Positions 16,975-25,835 of a stretch of DNA of 64,000 nucleotides are shown piece after piece (the first letter of the stretch is position 1; the number at the start of each line of letters is the position of its first letter). The DNA is taken from positions 1 to 64,000 of the forward strand of contig DMSQ01000019.1 in NCBI GenBank assembly GCA_003457135.1. The letters are read 5' to 3'. A program made the translations under genes and the position numbers. The notes below the pieces were generated by a model, which was given only the letters and a program-made list of their open reading frames with translations, was not told the DNA's origin and searched no databases. This DNA is from Prolixibacteraceae bacterium (GTDB taxonomy: Bacteria > Bacteroidota > Bacteroidia > Bacteroidales > Prolixibacteraceae).

Positions 16975-18699
16975 ATGATGAAACATTTCCTGAAAACAAT
17001 ACTATTTCTGGTCATCGGATTTTCAGTCCGTTCCCAGCCACCCGAATCAATTGATCGCAGCTATTATGCCGCTCCGCTAAAAATCCCTTTTTTTCTGGCC
17101 GGAAATTTTGCCGAATTACGCCCCAATCATTTTCACGCCGGAATTGACATCAAAACTCAGGGCCGGACCGGGTTATCTGTTTTTGCAGCAGCCGACGGAT
17201 TTGTCGCCAGAATTGTTATTTCTCCAACCGGATACGGGAAAGTCCTGTACATCAACCATCCGAATGGAACCACCACGGTTTATGGCCATCTCGAAGGTTT
17301 CTCCAATCTGATTGATGATTACATACGCACTATACAGTATGAAAAAGAATTATTTGCTGTTGATCAGCAAGTTCCTGAAGGCCGGTTGCCTGTTAAAAAA
17401 GGAGAATTAATAGCCAGAAGCGGAAACTCCGGCAGTTCGGGCGGTCCACACTTACATTTCGAAATCAGGAAGACTAAAGAAGAAGTGTATTTGAATCCAT
17501 TGTTGTTTCATATGCCAGTTAAAGACAAAACCAAACCGGTCATTCAGGCAATAATGGTTTATCCGGTATCTGACGATGCCAGTGTTTCAGGAAAACAGTC
17601 ACCACAAAGATTCGAAACGGTTTTGGCCGGAAAAGCTTATCAATTAAAAGTAAAACAAACGATCCAGGTATCCGGAAAAATTGGATTTGGAATCCAGGCC
17701 GTTGATTTACTGGATGGAAGCCCCAATAAATGTGGCATTTACTCGATCAAACTCTCGATAGACAACGAACTGATTTATTCGTTTACCATGGACGATTTGG
17801 TAATTAATGAATCGAGGTATGTCAATTCGCACATTGATTATGAACGGGCCATCCGGTCGGGACTACGTGTTTACCGTACCTGGCTCGAACCGGGCAATAA
17901 ACTGAATATTTACGATGTTATTGAGAAACATGGAATTATTAAGGCAAAGGATGACCAGTTGTATCAGGTAAAATATGAAATTACTGATGCGTACGGTAAC
18001 GAAACCAGCCTGGCAATTCAAATTCAATCGAAAGTAATTAAGACTACGCCAAAAGAACCCAAAGGAGAAGAATTTAAATACAATCGCAACAATCGGATAC
18101 GAAACGAGGAACTTGAATTTTCTGTTCCTGAAGGAGCGCTTTACAATGATGTTGATTTCTTGTATGTCAGGAAGTCAGCCTTTCCAAAGTTTTATTCTTC
18201 GGTTTTTCAATTGCACAATCCATATTTAGCTTTGCATTTTGCTTGCCCGCTACGGATAAAAGCCACCAATCTTCCTCCTCATCTTCAGGGAAAAGCTTTA
18301 CTTGCCCAGATTGATCCTGCAACTGGAAAAATCTTGTCGGCCACAGGCAAATATGTTGATGGTTGGGTGGAAGGAAATATCAGGGTATTGGGGAACTACA
18401 CATTGGCAGTTGATACGATAGCCCCAAAAATTACTCCCTTAACTATTGCCGATAAAAAAACCGGAAAGGTTGCAGATAAAATACAATTTAAAATTTCGGA
18501 TAATCTTTCCGGAATTGAATCATACCGGGGCACTATTGATGGCCTTTGGGTTCTCTTTGAATACGATTCGAAAAACAATTTGCTTAGCTATACGTTTGAT
18601 AAAAAGAGGTTTCAGTTCAATAAAAACCATACTTTGAATCTTGAAATTTCTGACTATAAAGGCAACACGAAAACTTACAAAACAAACTTCTTTAAGTAA
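16975..18699 (+). CDS. M23 (LytM) peptidase, exported
   Basis: Starts at ATG 16975 (a second ATG follows at 16978), giving a signal peptide ending VRSQP. Residues about 50-180 are the M23 zinc endopeptidase domain: the first ligands are in HFHAGIDIKTQG and the others in GGPHLHFEIR, with INHPNGTTTVYGHL between. All zinc ligands seem present, so it may cut peptidoglycan stems rather than only activate amidases. The remaining 390 residues form several beta-sandwich domains (DAYGNETSLAI; LSGIESYRGTIDG) of unknown role. The stop codon TAA shares one base with the start of anmK, so translation is likely coupled; both serve wall turnover. Confidence 0.92.
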   Translation: MMKHFLKTILFLVIGFSVRSQPPESIDRSYYAAPLKIPFFLAGNFAELRPNHFHAGIDIKTQGRTGLSVFAAADGFVARIVISPTGYGKVLYINHPNGTTTVYGHLEGFSNLIDDYIRTIQYEKELFAVDQQVPEGRLPVKKGELIARSGNSGSSGGPHLHFEIRKTKEEVYLNPLLFHMPVKDKTKPVIQAIMVYPVSDDASVSGKQSPQRFETVLAGKAYQLKVKQTIQVSGKIGFGIQAVDLLDGSPNKCGIYSIKLSIDNELIYSFTMDDLVINESRYVNSHIDYERAIRSGLRVYRTWLEPGNKLNIYDVIEKHGIIKAKDDQLYQVKYEITDAYGNETSLAIQIQSKVIKTTPKEPKGEEFKYNRNNRIRNEELEFSVPEGALYNDVDFLYVRKSAFPKFYSSVFQLHNPYLALHFACPLRIKATNLPPHLQGKALLAQIDPATGKILSATGKYVDGWVEGNIRVLGNYTLAVDTIAPKITPLTIADKKTGKVADKIQFKISDNLSGIESYRGTIDGLWVLFEYDSKNNLLSYTFDKKRFQFNKNHTLNLEISDYKGNTKTYKTNFFK

Positions 18700-19754
18700 T
18701 GGAAACTTATTTGAGCGTAGGATGTATGTCAGGAACTTCGTTGGACGGACTTGATTTGGTAGCCTGCCGTTTCACGGCCGACAAGGAATGGAAATTTGAA
18801 ATCCTGAAGGCAGTAACCATCTTCTATTCACATAAATGGGTACATAAACTTTCCAATGCAGCCGGATTAAACGCACTCGAATTTGCTTTACTGCATAATG
18901 AATTTGGAAAATTCATCGGGAAACAGGTTGCCGACTTTTGCACCGATCTGCCTGAAAATCCAGATCTGGTTTCATCTCACGGGCATACTATTTTTCACCA
19001 GCCACAGGAAAGGCTAACGCTTCAGATTGGAAATGGGGCTTTTATTGCCGCGTATTCAGGATTGCCAACCGCCTGTGATTTCAGATCGTTGGATGTTGCC
19101 TTAAAAGGACAGGGAGCGCCTTTGGTGCCGATTGGTGATGAACTTCTATTTGGCAAATACGAAATCTGCCTGAATCTGGGAGGTATTGCCAATGTTTCAT
19201 TCCGCGAAGAAGACCAACGCAAGGCTTTTGACATTTGTCCGGTAAATATGGCATTAAACCATTTCATCAAAGAATTGGGATACGAATACGATTTGGATGG
19301 AAATTTGGGACGAACCGGAAAAGTACAGGAAGAATTGCTTGCATTGTTGAATGAGCTGGAATTTTATCAGCAAAAAGGCCCTAAATCGCTGGGCAGGGAA
19401 TGGTTTGAAGAAGAATTCCTACCACTAATTTCGTCATTTCAACTGGCTCCGGAAGATATTCTCCGTACACTTTACGAACACATTTCTGATCAGCTTAGTT
19501 TTGCAGTTGACCAATATCCAAAAGGTCAGATTCTGATTACAGGAGGCGGCGCCCACAATGTTTTCCTGATCGAATTGTTCAGCGAAAAGACCAAGCACAA
19601 AACAATTATTCCTTCAGCACAAATCATTGATTTTAAAGAAGCAATCATCTTCGCATTTCTGGGAGTTCTCAGGCTCAGAGAAGATGTCAACTGCCTGAAA
19701 TCGGTTACCGGTGCAAGCCGCGATCATTCAGGAGGAGTAATATATCGCCCCTGA
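18699..19754 (+). CDS. anmK: Anhydro-N-acetylmuramic acid kinase
   Basis: AnmK phosphorylates and opens 1,6-anhydroMurNAc to MurNAc-6-phosphate in peptidoglycan recycling. The 351-residue protein begins with the family signature GCMSGTSLDGLDLVACRF (ATP/sugar site), followed by SHGHTIFHQP, GQGAPLVPIGDELLF, CLNLGGIANVSF and ITGGGAHNVFL. No signal peptide; cytosolic. It starts on the last base of the upstream M23 peptidase gene stop codon, so a wall hydrolase and a recycling enzyme are made from one transcript. Confidence 0.96.
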   Translation: METYLSVGCMSGTSLDGLDLVACRFTADKEWKFEILKAVTIFYSHKWVHKLSNAAGLNALEFALLHNEFGKFIGKQVADFCTDLPENPDLVSSHGHTIFHQPQERLTLQIGNGAFIAAYSGLPTACDFRSLDVALKGQGAPLVPIGDELLFGKYEICLNLGGIANVSFREEDQRKAFDICPVNMALNHFIKELGYEYDLDGNLGRTGKVQEELLALLNELEFYQQKGPKSLGREWFEEEFLPLISSFQLAPEDILRTLYEHISDQLSFAVDQYPKGQILITGGGAHNVFLIELFSEKTKHKTIIPSAQIIDFKEAIIFAFLGVLRLREDVNCLKSVTGASRDHSGGVIYRP

Positions 19755-19781
19755 TTTTTTCTCCGGATGTGTCTTCTTTTT

Positions 19782-20018
19782 TGCCCATAGGGCATCAATG
19801 TCAATAGAAAACATCATCCATTCAATCAGTTGTCCGTTAGGACATCAACCGGGAATAATTGATTTCCAGCAGGATAAGGATTGTCAAAACCTAAAAAAAT
19901 CCCGTAGGGAAAACAGGTCGGTAGAAAGTAGAAATAATCGGATTTGTATTGTCCCGGACGGGACAAAAGACATTCACATTTTCATTATTTCTACCGACCT
20001 TTGGTTCCTATAGGAACC
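19782..20018. repeat. REP-like cluster of short GC-rich hairpins
   Basis: Five small hairpins lie in a row: TGCCC-ata-GGGCA (19782-19794), TGTCC-gtta-GGACA (19831-19844), TCCC-gta-GGGA (19900-19910), GTCCCG-ga-CGGGAC (19951-19964) and GGTTCC-tata-GGAACC (20003-20018). The arms AGGTCGGTAGAAA...AAATAAT (19915-19938) and ATTATTTCTACCGACCT (19984-20000) enclose the fourth. The other sequence of the 19755-20117 gap shows no gene. The layout is like REP/REPIN arrays mobilised by Y1 (RAYT) transposases; no such transposase is in this window. Confidence 0.65.
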
Positions 20019-20117
20019 AGAAAACGAATTTTAATAGCCAAACATTTTAAAATGAATTAAATCATTTCTTTCCTGTTACCGGAAGCCTAACTTTCCGAAG
20101 AATTAAAACATGATACC

Positions 20118-21320
20118 ATGAGCTTCGATCCTGCTTCAAACATCCAGCATTTAAAACAATTCGGCGAATTCGGCGACGTCAATCCTTCCATCACCGACTC
20201 ATCAACTTACACCTTTTTAAAGGCCGGCGATATGGAAGAAACCTTTCTGGGGCATACCGAAGGTTGTTTTCTGTACTCCCGGCACTGGAATCCAACCAAT
20301 AAATATCTGGCAGATGCCCTGGCAGCCATGGAAGATACAGAATCGGCCTGGATTACGGCTTCAGGAATGGCTGCAATTACCTGTGCTTTGCTCCAGTTGT
20401 GCAGCAGTGGCGACCACATTATTACTTCAGTAACCACTTACGGTGGCACTTATGCCTTTCTGAAAAATTACCTTCCAAAGTTCAATATTGAAGTTAGTTT
20501 TGTTGATATTACAAACCTGTCGCAAGTTGAAAACGCAATAAGACCAAACACCAGAGTTATTTATACTGAAAGTGTGACCAACCCGCTTCTACAGGTTTCT
20601 GATATCCCGAAGCTGGCAGAAATAGCGCATAAAAACAATGCTTTATTGATGGTTGACAATACCTTTACACCCATGATTATGTCGCCGGCCCGTTTGGGCG
20701 CCGACATCGTGGTTTACAGCATGACCAAATTCATCAACGGGAAAAACGATTGCGTAGCAGGCGCCATTTGCGGAAGCCGTCAATTTGTTGACGATCTTTC
20801 GAATGTAAACAATGGCACAGCCATGCTACTTGGGCCGGTTCTCGATCCGCTCCGTTCGTCGTCTATTCTTAAAAATCTGCATACCTTGCATTTGCGTATC
20901 AAACAGCACAGCAAAAATGCGATGTTTCTGGCAAAAGAATTATCCAAAGCCGGACTGAAACTTTCTTATCCGGGCCTTGAAAATCATCCACAGCACAATC
21001 TGCACAAACAAATCATGAATGAAGAGTTTGGTTTTGGAGGAATGATTGCCATTGATTTTGGTACGGTTGCCATAGCCAATCAGGTGATGCAAAAAATGCA
21101 GCAAGCCGATGTCGGCTATCTGGCTGTCAGCCTGGGGTATTTTAAAACGCTTTTCAGTTGCTCCGGAAAAAGCACTTCATCCGAAATTCCTGATTCGGTT
21201 CAGCACGACATGGGATTATCGCAAGGACTGGTGCGTTTTTCAGTAGGTATCGACAACAACATTGAAGTTAGCCTGAAGGCGATTCTGGAAATTTGCCGCG
21301 AAGAAGGGGTGATTGGGTAA
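20118..21320 (+). CDS. Cys/Met-metabolism PLP enzyme (methionine gamma-lyase-like)
   Basis: A 400-residue fold-type I PLP enzyme of the trans-sulfuration family. Visible are YSRHWNPTNKYLADALAAMED, the substrate-loop Thr/Tyr region SVTTYGGTYAFL, the Asp in LLMVDNTFTP and the PLP lysine in SMTKFINGKND. The family includes methionine gamma-lyase, cystathionine gamma-synthase and gamma-lyase, which cannot be separated confidently from sequence alone. It stands alone, behind the REP-like cluster, with no sulfur-pathway neighbours. A short tandem of GTTGTAATT follows the gene (about 21340-21365). Confidence 0.88.
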   Translation: MSFDPASNIQHLKQFGEFGDVNPSITDSSTYTFLKAGDMEETFLGHTEGCFLYSRHWNPTNKYLADALAAMEDTESAWITASGMAAITCALLQLCSSGDHIITSVTTYGGTYAFLKNYLPKFNIEVSFVDITNLSQVENAIRPNTRVIYTESVTNPLLQVSDIPKLAEIAHKNNALLMVDNTFTPMIMSPARLGADIVVYSMTKFINGKNDCVAGAICGSRQFVDDLSNVNNGTAMLLGPVLDPLRSSSILKNLHTLHLRIKQHSKNAMFLAKELSKAGLKLSYPGLENHPQHNLHKQIMNEEFGFGGMIAIDFGTVAIANQVMQKMQQADVGYLAVSLGYFKTLFSCSGKSTSSEIPDSVQHDMGLSQGLVRFSVGIDNNIEVSLKAILEICREEGVIG

Positions 21321-21382
21321 AAGGATTAAAAGGGTTATCATTGTTGTAATTGTTGTAATTGTTGTCGGGGAACATTACATGG

Positions 21383-22018
21383 TCAATGAATATTTCCGAG
21401 AGACACATTCCATATCTGGAGCGTGTCGTTGCCAAATGCCTTATTTACTTTAGAAACGAAAATTTCCACTTCCATTTTTGCAGGTTCAATAATCAAAGTA
21501 TCGGTTGAGGTTTCGGCTTTCAGAAATCGGGAAAATCTAAGTCTTCCGGCGTAATTCATTTCATTAATTCTGTGCAACGACTCAGAAATCCTAATGGAAT
21601 AGAATTTTAAATCTATGGAATTATAACCTGATTTTTTATTCAGAAAATCGTTTATCAGGAAGCCTTTTCTGTCAGACTCATTCAGCAACAAACCATTTAA
21701 CCGGACATTTTCCGAAGCGAACAAATCCCGGATCATCTGTCGGGCCTGGGTTCTGAAAGATTCATCAATAGTTTTTGCTGTATAAATTACAAGATAGTCA
21801 GAAAGATCAACAAGCTTTTGTTTTGCCTTTATTTCAAAAGCATTCAGAGATTTTTCGGTTAGCTCATCCGACTCGAATTCATTTTTCAAATCCTCCATAT
21901 CCCGCATCAATTCAGTCTCGTGCATGGCAGCACTGTTTTGTTGACCAGAATCGCACGATTTTGAACTTAATAGCAGATAACCGATGATAACAACCAATAT
22001 GTATGAAAATTTTCTCAT
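21383..22018 (-). CDS. Putative membrane-anchored protein of unknown function (211 aa)
   Basis: The N-terminal 20 residues are hydrophobic (FSYILVVIIGYLLLSSKSC) and end in a Cys after SKS, so this is either a lipoprotein or an uncleaved anchor. The rest is helical and charged at first (residues 35-90), then mixed beta. No known domain is recognised. The ATG overlaps the TGA of the upstream gene (ATGA, 22015-22018), so the two are translationally coupled and probably act together. Confidence 0.65.
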   Translation of the reverse strand: MRKFSYILVVIIGYLLLSSKSCDSGQQNSAAMHETELMRDMEDLKNEFESDELTEKSLNAFEIKAKQKLVDLSDYLVIYTAKTIDESFRTQARQMIRDLFASENVRLNGLLLNESDRKGFLINDFLNKKSGYNSIDLKFYSIRISESLHRINEMNYAGRLRFSRFLKAETSTDTLIIEPAKMEVEIFVSKVNKAFGNDTLQIWNVSLGNIH

Positions 22019-23058
22019 TTATCAGTCTCCTTTTGCCTGAAACGGATCAGCGAAATTTTATCTTTCTCGTATTTGGTATCCAATATTTCGATTTGTTTCA
22101 AACCGGTTGACGGAAATGTCAGTTTATTGATGAACTCCGATTTGTTGTATAGCTCCACTCCTATTTTTTCTTTGTCGAATACCTGGTAAATCATAGCGCT
22201 GTCGGCGATAATCCGGTTCAGTTGATTTCGTCTTTTCTGCCAGTCTTTCACATTCATGGTCGAAAAATATTGGATCATCATGGCATAATTATCAGGCCGA
22301 AGCTGGACACTTTCGTTGCGGTTGAATTTATCCAGAAGACGAAAAATGGTATCCGTTTGATAATACGGCGATTTCACCACAAAACGAATATTCACTTTAG
22401 CCGTTTTAGCCGTAAAACTGCCATCCGGTCCGCATAAATAATTCACTGGTGATTCACCGTCATGGAGAACCTGAACTTCAATAATATTGTTGACGACAGG
22501 TTGTCGGGTATCGGCATCATAAAATTGAAATCTGTAATCTCCTGAACTCATCATTTTAAAAAGAGCGATAAAAACGCCAAGAATAACAACTACAACTAAC
22601 GGGATGTAAATGAAATACTTGTTCGCTTCTTTGGTGGTATCAGCCGCTTTAACCGGGATTGTATTTTTAAATTTGAAATCATCCCAATTGGCATATCCTA
22701 CATATTTGCTCAGCAAGTTAAGAATGTCAATGCGCGGCAGTGTTTCCTTACCCGATTTCAAATGGGTATAAAACCATTTCTCGCTGATATGGGCATTTAC
22801 CTTATGCAGCAATTCTTCCTGAAAGTCAACAATATCCTGTCCTTTCCACTCAGATATTACAGGATTAATTCCCGGAAATGATTGCTGCATCCGCTCTGCA
22901 ATCTTCTGTTTCAGTATGTCAAATGACTGGATTTCCTTGTCCTTCACAAAATTGTGCAATTGTTTTGTTTGCCAGTTGAAATTCACTTGTAAAATATATA
23001 CAAATCTTTTACAAGCCACGTACAAAAGAAAAATCCCACACAAGTCTAATTTCGACAT
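22015..23058 (-). CDS. Single-pass membrane protein with N-terminal helical domain
   Basis: A cytosolic N-terminal helical domain of about 170 residues ends in LSKYVGYANWDDFKFKN, a motif shared by many Bacteroidota membrane proteins of unknown role. Then one membrane helix (YIPLVVVVILGVFIALF) and a periplasmic beta domain (FQFYDADTRQPVVNN...) follow. This topology is typical of a sensor or signal relay. The ATG at 23058 gives a Cys/Phe-rich leader; a GTG at 22986 (VNFNWQTK) may be the real start. Only 44 bases separate it from the divergent TPR gene. Function unknown. Confidence 0.65.
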   Translation of the reverse strand: MSKLDLCGIFLLYVACKRFVYILQVNFNWQTKQLHNFVKDKEIQSFDILKQKIAERMQQSFPGINPVISEWKGQDIVDFQEELLHKVNAHISEKWFYTHLKSGKETLPRIDILNLLSKYVGYANWDDFKFKNTIPVKAADTTKEANKYFIYIPLVVVVILGVFIALFKMMSSGDYRFQFYDADTRQPVVNNIIEVQVLHDGESPVNYLCGPDGSFTAKTAKVNIRFVVKSPYYQTDTIFRLLDKFNRNESVQLRPDNYAMMIQYFSTMNVKDWQKRRNQLNRIIADSAMIYQVFDKEKIGVELYNKSEFINKLTFPSTGLKQIEILDTKYEKDKISLIRFRQKETDK

Positions 23059-23102
23059 CTAAATTAGAAATTATTTTGTGTATAATTTAAAATCCAAAAA
23101 CT

Positions 23103-24179
23103 ATGAAAAAGTTGATTTTATTACCGGTTCTTGTTATCGGAATGCTGGCAATCAGCTTGTTTGCCGGCAATGCTCCTGATAAGGAAGTACAAAAAGCCTT
23201 TGAACTGAGGATGAGCGGGAAAGTTGACGAGGCGAAAGCATTGCTTGAGAATATTCTACTAAAAGATTCGGCCAATGCCCTGGCCCAATTTGAGAAAGCC
23301 CGTTTACAGCATTATTTGCTTACCGGAGGAGGCGAAATGAATATGGATAAAATCCTCGCCCCTATCAATAAGGCCGTCAGCCTGGATCCAAAAAATGTAA
23401 CTTTTGTCTATTACAAAGCTATTACCAGCTTCCTGAACGCATTCATGGCCATGCAGATGGGAACCGGAGAGGTTAAAAACAAAATCGCAGAAACCTGCAC
23501 ACATTTTGAAAAAGTTCTGTCCCTGAAACCTGATTATTATGAAGCCAGTCTATACCTGGTCGAAATTTATGGAATGCTTCCAAAAGACATGGGTGGTGAC
23601 AGTTTAAAAGCACTGGCGTATGCAAAGAAATTAGCATCGGCAAACGCCTATTTTGGTGCAAAAGCCAATTCTGTTGTGGCTCCTGAAATGACTGATCAGG
23701 TGAAATTCTGGGAAGAACAACTTGCCAAAGATGAAAAGAATCCTGAAATACTAATGGAAATTGGTCGGGCATATTTATATAAAGATGATCCGCAAAATGC
23801 CGAAAAATATTTTGATCAGGCCATGAAAATTAATCCTGCAAAAAATATTCTGATTCTTGATCTGGCGCGGTATCACATGATGAATGCGATGCAAAACAAA
23901 GATTTGACCAGCTCCGAATTAACCAAGTCAAAGACATTTCTTGAAAAATATCTGAAATCTGTTCCTGAGCCAGTTATTCCGTTGAAAGCATATACACTGG
24001 GATTGCTGACACGAACCGAAATGATACTTGGCAATAAGGCAGAATCCGAGAAACTGATGGAAGAAGCTAAAAAGCTTGATCCATATTTCTCAAGGGCTTC
24101 GGGTGTTCCAACTTTGTTGTTGTTTGATCCGCCAACGCAAATCAGCCACCATTTCTTCTCTTTTTTCAAACCATTCTAA
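23103..24179 (+). CDS. Exported TPR-repeat protein
   Basis: A 358-residue protein with a signal peptide (residues 1-21, ending FAGNA). TPR-type helix pairs follow: AFELRMSGKVDEAKALLENIL, LDPKNVTFVYYKAITSF, LKPDYYEASLYLVEIYG and IGRAYLYKDDPQNAEKYFDQAM. Such exported TPR proteins act as scaffolds in the periplasm; no partner is identifiable. It is divergent from the two-gene membrane pair at 21.4-23.1 kb and is followed after 9 bases by a small membrane protein, probably in the same transcript. Confidence 0.8.
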   Translation: MKKLILLPVLVIGMLAISLFAGNAPDKEVQKAFELRMSGKVDEAKALLENILLKDSANALAQFEKARLQHYLLTGGGEMNMDKILAPINKAVSLDPKNVTFVYYKAITSFLNAFMAMQMGTGEVKNKIAETCTHFEKVLSLKPDYYEASLYLVEIYGMLPKDMGGDSLKALAYAKKLASANAYFGAKANSVVAPEMTDQVKFWEEQLAKDEKNPEILMEIGRAYLYKDDPQNAEKYFDQAMKINPAKNILILDLARYHMMNAMQNKDLTSSELTKSKTFLEKYLKSVPEPVIPLKAYTLGLLTRTEMILGNKAESEKLMEEAKKLDPYFSRASGVPTLLLFDPPTQISHHFFSFFKPF

Positions 24180-24188
24180 TCTGTCAAA

Positions 24189-24578
24189 ATGAAAAAACAC
24201 TTCCTTTCTCTCTTTGATCCGCAACACCGTTGGCTGACAATGTTATTAATTTCTGCTTCTATATTGTTGATCATCGCGTCTCAAATAATTGGAACAAACG
24301 ACAATATACCCGGCATTATAGTACTTTTATTCGGAATAGTATGTTTTTTCTTTGCCATCTTGCACCCCTGGAGAAAATCGAATTATTATGGCATTCTGGC
24401 CGGAGTATCTTTTGGATTAATTTTGCTAACCTTCCTGATCATCTATATTCTAATGCTTTTGAAAAAGACAGAATATATCTCTGAAGGAGTTGTCATGGTC
24501 TTCATTGGCCTCATTTGCGTTCCCGGGATAGTTGCAGGCATATTAGGCGCTATCTTTTGGGGCAGCAAGAGAAAGTAA
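24189..24578 (+). CDS. Small four-helix integral membrane protein
   Basis: 129 residues with four predicted membrane helices (about 17-36, 45-62, 69-90, 103-124) and short loops; a charged tail KRK ends it. No known family is recognised. It follows the TPR protein gene by 9 bases. Confidence 0.7.
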   Translation: MKKHFLSLFDPQHRWLTMLLISASILLIIASQIIGTNDNIPGIIVLLFGIVCFFFAILHPWRKSNYYGILAGVSFGLILLTFLIIYILMLLKKTEYISEGVVMVFIGLICVPGIVAGILGAIFWGSKRK

Positions 24579-24675
24579 TTGCCAAATCCTACAGCTAATG
24601 TTACAGGTAGATTGAAATATCTGTTGGTTGGGTGCTATAAAAAAACGACTAATGAACATTTTGAAGTTACATACC

Positions 24676-25263
24676 ATGAAAAATTCAATAAAAAAAAACA
24701 GTTTCTTTATCTTGACACTTGTTATAATGGTCACAGTCTTTTTGAATAGTTGTGATCAAATGAGTGAATCAATTATTGACAAAAGTATTGGCACGAATGG
24801 TAGTTTTGAACACGCAAAAAATGGATTACCTGTAAATTGGTTCCTTTATACACCAAAAACAGTCCAAACAGGAAGTTTTGATATAATTACCGATACTACT
24901 GAATTCAAGGATGGTAAACAATCATTGAAATTCTTAGTTCGTGAATGCTCTGCTATGGGTGGGCGGCTTTCACCTGGATTCTTCCAGGAATTTCATGAAA
25001 CAAAACCTGGTGAAACATACAAGGTAAGTTTCTGGATTAAAAATAGAGGAAGTGAGTTTATTGTCAAAATTTATGGAGTGAGTGATATGAAAGGAGAAGA
25101 TGGACATGTGCTAAAATCAAAAGAAACATTTGACACATGGCGACTTTTTGAATATTTATACACAATTCCCCCTAAAGTATGGATTAGGTTTGAAATGAAT
25201 ATATTACAACCTGGAAGTTTTTGGATTGACGATATAAAAATTGAAAGAGTCAAGAATAATTAA
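24676..25263 (+). CDS. Lipoprotein with carbohydrate-binding-like beta-sandwich
   Basis: The start at 24676 (MKNSIKKNSFFILTLVIM) gives a lipoprotein signal with the Cys in FLNSCDQ. The mature 170 residues have the pattern of a CBM4/9- or galactose-binding-like jelly roll: NGSFEHAKNGLPVNWFLY at the start, DGKQSLKF in the middle, YKVSFWIKNRG, and SFWIDDIKIER at the end. Such domains bind sugars or act as adhesion modules; no ligand can be named. It stands alone; base composition is more AT-rich than its neighbours. Confidence 0.7.
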   Translation: MKNSIKKNSFFILTLVIMVTVFLNSCDQMSESIIDKSIGTNGSFEHAKNGLPVNWFLYTPKTVQTGSFDIITDTTEFKDGKQSLKFLVRECSAMGGRLSPGFFQEFHETKPGETYKVSFWIKNRGSEFIVKIYGVSDMKGEDGHVLKSKETFDTWRLFEYLYTIPPKVWIRFEMNILQPGSFWIDDIKIERVKNN

Positions 25264-25386
25264 GAACTGAGTCTATATTAAAAACAGCACCCAACAGCCG
25301 TTTGGAAATACGTTTGACACTGATTGTCAAGTAAAGAATATTGCTATTTTTAATTCATTATTTATTAAATACCGGAGGACAAAATT

Positions 25387-25791
25387 ATGCTAGAACACGT
25401 TCACAAACACATCATTTCTGAGTTGCAGCAAAGTGCAAAAACAGACATCATTTTTATCCTTTCTTCAATCGTACTCAACCTGATAACACTTGCAATCAAT
25501 TCAGGTTCGGTTGAAAAATCACGTACAGATGAAACTATTCTGGTGGTTATGTTCATTTTTGTTGGACTGGTCATATTAATCAATGTCGTTGCCATTATTG
25601 GTTTGTTGAAAGGAAAGCAAACCCGAACAAAACTGTTAAACGGGATTATTACCATGTACAAAGATCAACACGTTGACAAATATTACGATGAGTCACTGCT
25701 TAGCAGCTATAGTGTGAGGTATAATTTGTTTATCATGGTTGTGGTTTGTACCGGCATTATCGCCATCATTGTACCTTTTGTGATGAGATAA
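25387..25791 (+). CDS. Small two-helix membrane protein
   Basis: 134 residues: a polar N-terminal helix, a membrane helix at about 22-40, another at about 52-73 (VVMFIFVGLVILINVVAIIGLL), a charged stretch, and a last hydrophobic segment (LFIMVVVCTGIIAIIVPF). No family recognised. GGAGGA 9 bases before the ATG is a clear Shine-Dalgarno site and fixes the start. The promoter of fabD lies at and just past its 3' end. Confidence 0.7.
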   Translation: MLEHVHKHIISELQQSAKTDIIFILSSIVLNLITLAINSGSVEKSRTDETILVVMFIFVGLVILINVVAIIGLLKGKQTRTKLLNGIITMYKDQHVDKYYDESLLSSYSVRYNLFIMVVVCTGIIAIIVPFVMR

Positions 25792-25809
25792 AGATTAATA
25801 TTATATTTG
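25777..25809 (+). promoter_or_regulatory. Promoter of fabD
   Basis: TTTG (25777-25780), 21 bases, then TATATTTG (25802-25809) matches the Bacteroidota consensus TTTG/TAnnTTTG exactly. The fabD ATG is 27 bases downstream. Confidence 0.65.
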
Positions 25810-25835
25810 CCGCCTGTAAATTTAATACACGACAA

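Noticed and set aside
19798..20013. Open frame of 71 codons in the anmK-lyase gap
   Set aside because: It runs through the REP-like hairpins; its coding pattern is explained by the repeat.
20061..20117. Riboswitch before the Cys/Met lyase
   Set aside because: The gap holds only small REP-like hairpins; no SAM or other riboswitch core was seen.
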